Assembly (NCBI GenBank): GCA_030674185.1
Contig: CM060305.1
Coordinates: 171,648,334-171,712,333 of the forward strand
Source of the DNA: Monoplex corrugatus
Lineage: Eukaryota > Mollusca > Gastropoda > Littorinimorpha > Ranellidae
Direction of reading: 5' to 3'
Length of the DNA: 64,000 bases
Shown: in pieces, positions 62,819 to 64,000 of the stretch
Layout: each line of letters starts with the position of its first letter
Numbering within the stretch: the first letter of the stretch is position 1
Notes under the pieces: generated by a model
Databases searched by the model: none
What the model was told of the DNA's origin: nothing
Seen by the model: only the letters and a program-made list of their open reading frames with translations
Position numbers and translations under genes: made by a program

Positions 62819-62991
62819 GTCACAGTTGCCATCCTGACCACACTCCCGACATGGAACGGAAAACTGGTCGGAACCGGAAAGAAAAGGAAAAAGAAGAGCG
62901 CATGCGCGGGAAACTGTCTCGTGAAGAGAAGGAAAGAGAGCGTGCAGAGAAAGCCAGAGAGAAGGAGATGCTAAAGGTGGAGAAAAAACAG
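62819..62991 (+). CDS. Candidate internal exon of a highly charged protein
   Basis: The segment is preceded by TTCATTCCAAG (acceptor AG at 62817-62818) and followed by CAG/GTAGCC (donor GT at 62992-62993). Its 57 codons read HSCHPDHTPDMERKTGRN, then a Lys/Glu/Arg-rich stretch (KEKEKEERMRGKLSREEKER... to KVEKKQ) typical of a charged single helix or coiled coil. The exon is 173 bp and ends in phase 0. It is the only non-repetitive coding-like sequence in this part of the window, and microsatellite follows as expected for an intron. I do not recognise the protein. It could also be chance composition. Confidence 0.42.
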
Positions 62992-63004
62992 GTAGCCAGA
63001 CACT

Positions 63005-63040
63005 CTGACCTTTATCTTTGTCTCTTTCTCTCTCTGTGTC

Positions 63041-63082
<42 letters not shown>

Positions 63083-63224
63083 GCTCTCTCTGTCTTTGTC
63101 TCTCCGTTTCTGTCTCTCTCTCTTTGTCTCTCCTTTTCTCTCTCTCTGTCTGTGTTTGTCTCTCTCTCTCTCTCTCTCTGTCTTTGTCTCTCCGTTTCTA
63201 TCTCTCTGTCTTTGTCTCTCCTTT

Positions 63225-63285
<61 letters not shown>

Positions 63286-63366
63286 TTGTCTCTCCGTTTC
63301 TGTCTCTCTGTCTTTGTCTCTCCTTTTCTCTCTCTTTCTCTGTCTTTCTCTCTCTGTCTCTGTCAC
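63005..63366. repeat. TCTG/TC-rich microsatellite
   Basis: About 360 bp of CT-rich repeats with TCTTTGTCTCTCC interruptions that recur as a longer ~100-bp pattern. All frames are open by composition. It lies just after the candidate exon donor. Confidence 0.93.
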
Positions 63367-63639
63367 TGTTCTTCTACAACCATTCATTCTGCATCTAGTG
63401 GATTTTATAACATTCGATGCTTTCTCTAAAATATGCTTACACTGAATAACGAATATCCGTTCGAAAATTTGTAATAAGCATTTGTCCCACAAACGCTTCG
63501 ATCAAAATTCCATGCAAACACACAACATCCCACTAAACGTCAGATTCCAATATCTAAAACTGACGTTAAAACCAAGTGCCATAAAAACTCTTAACTTCAA
63601 GAGACACGTTATCTGACAACATTACTTTTTATGTGAGAG
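63367..63639. other. Short unique sequence
   Basis: No feature recognised. Confidence 0.5.
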
Positions 63640-64000
63640 GAGAGATTGGGCATGTGCTGTGACTTACATTATTTGCTAAGAGATAGGAGAGATTGGGTAT
63701 GTGCTGTGACTTACATTATTTGTTAAGAGCTGGGAGAACTGGGCATGTGCTGTGACTTACATTATTTGTTAAGAGCTAGGAGAACTGGGCATGTGCTGTG
63801 ACTTTACATTATTGTTAAGAGCTAGGAGAACTGGGCATGTGCTGTGACTTACATTATTTGTTAAGAGCTGGGAGAACTGGGCATGTGCTGTGACTTACAT
63901 TATTTGTTAAGAGCTAGGAGAACTGGGCATGTGCTGTGACTTACATTATTTGTTAAGAGCTGGAGAACTGGGCATGTGCTGTGACTTACATTATTTGTTA
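63640..64000. repeat. 46-bp minisatellite running off the window
   Basis: About eight units containing GGGCATGTGCTGTGACTTAC and ATTATTTGTTAAGAGCT. The first units carry GAGATTGGG where later ones have GAACTGGG. The array continues past base 64000. Confidence 0.95.

Overview
The window is animal nuclear DNA, most likely from a mollusc and probably a gastropod. It shows no bacterial gene organisation. It is dominated by minisatellites, LINE retrotransposons of the L2/CR1 and RTE types and Tc1/mariner transposons. Its one clear host gene is a receptor with LDL-receptor class A, leucine-rich-repeat and seven-transmembrane domains, of the kind described as GRL101 in the snail Lymnaea and expanded in lophotrochozoans. 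The taxonomic placement is inference from gene and repeat type.

Layout. 1-5.5 kb: an RTE fragment, then a ~20-bp minisatellite that received an L2 element (L2-A1, minus strand), which itself received a second L2 element (L2-B, plus strand). 5.5-8.2 kb: a second RTE family (RTE-2) split by a complete Tc1-like transposon. 9.0-11.2 kb: a 5'-truncated RTE-1 copy on the minus strand. 12.5-15.9 kb: the receptor gene (CUB-like, LDLa and C-type-lectin-like part, then LDLa repeats, LRRs and seven helices), in two overlapping frames joined by a putative 65-bp intron or a frameshift. 15.9-18.5 kb: two minisatellites (34 bp and 60 bp) directly downstream. 19.2-28.6 kb: a 54/50-bp satellite carrying a mariner-like insertion and a nearly intact L2 element (L2-A2). 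28.6-29.7 kb: a 61-bp array. 29.7-31.7 kb: a degenerate Gypsy-type LTR retroelement. 32.9-37.9 kb: small arrays, an RTE-3 fragment, a decayed L2-like fragment and microsatellites. 38.0-41.5 kb: a full-length but dead RTE-1 element with a 10-bp target-site duplication, inserted in a ~43-bp array. 42.3-45.9 kb: 30-bp and 25-bp arrays separated by an RTE-1 fragment. 46.6-52.2 kb: a 16-bp-based array with higher-order structure and pervasive small indels. 52.9-56.9 kb: 16-, 49- and 50/58-bp arrays. 58.4-59.3 kb: rearranged RTE-1 pieces. 59.3-62.6 kb: a 30-bp array. 62.8-63.0 kb: one plausible exon of an unidentified charged protein. 63.6-64.0 kb: a 46-bp array running off the window.

I found no convincing tRNA, rRNA, CRISPR or operon. 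Most long open frames here are by-products of tandem repeats. The strongest biological content is the GRL101-like receptor, the young L2-A family and a readable insertion history in which transposons repeatedly sit inside or at the edges of minisatellite arrays. Copy numbers and periods were counted by eye and are approximate.
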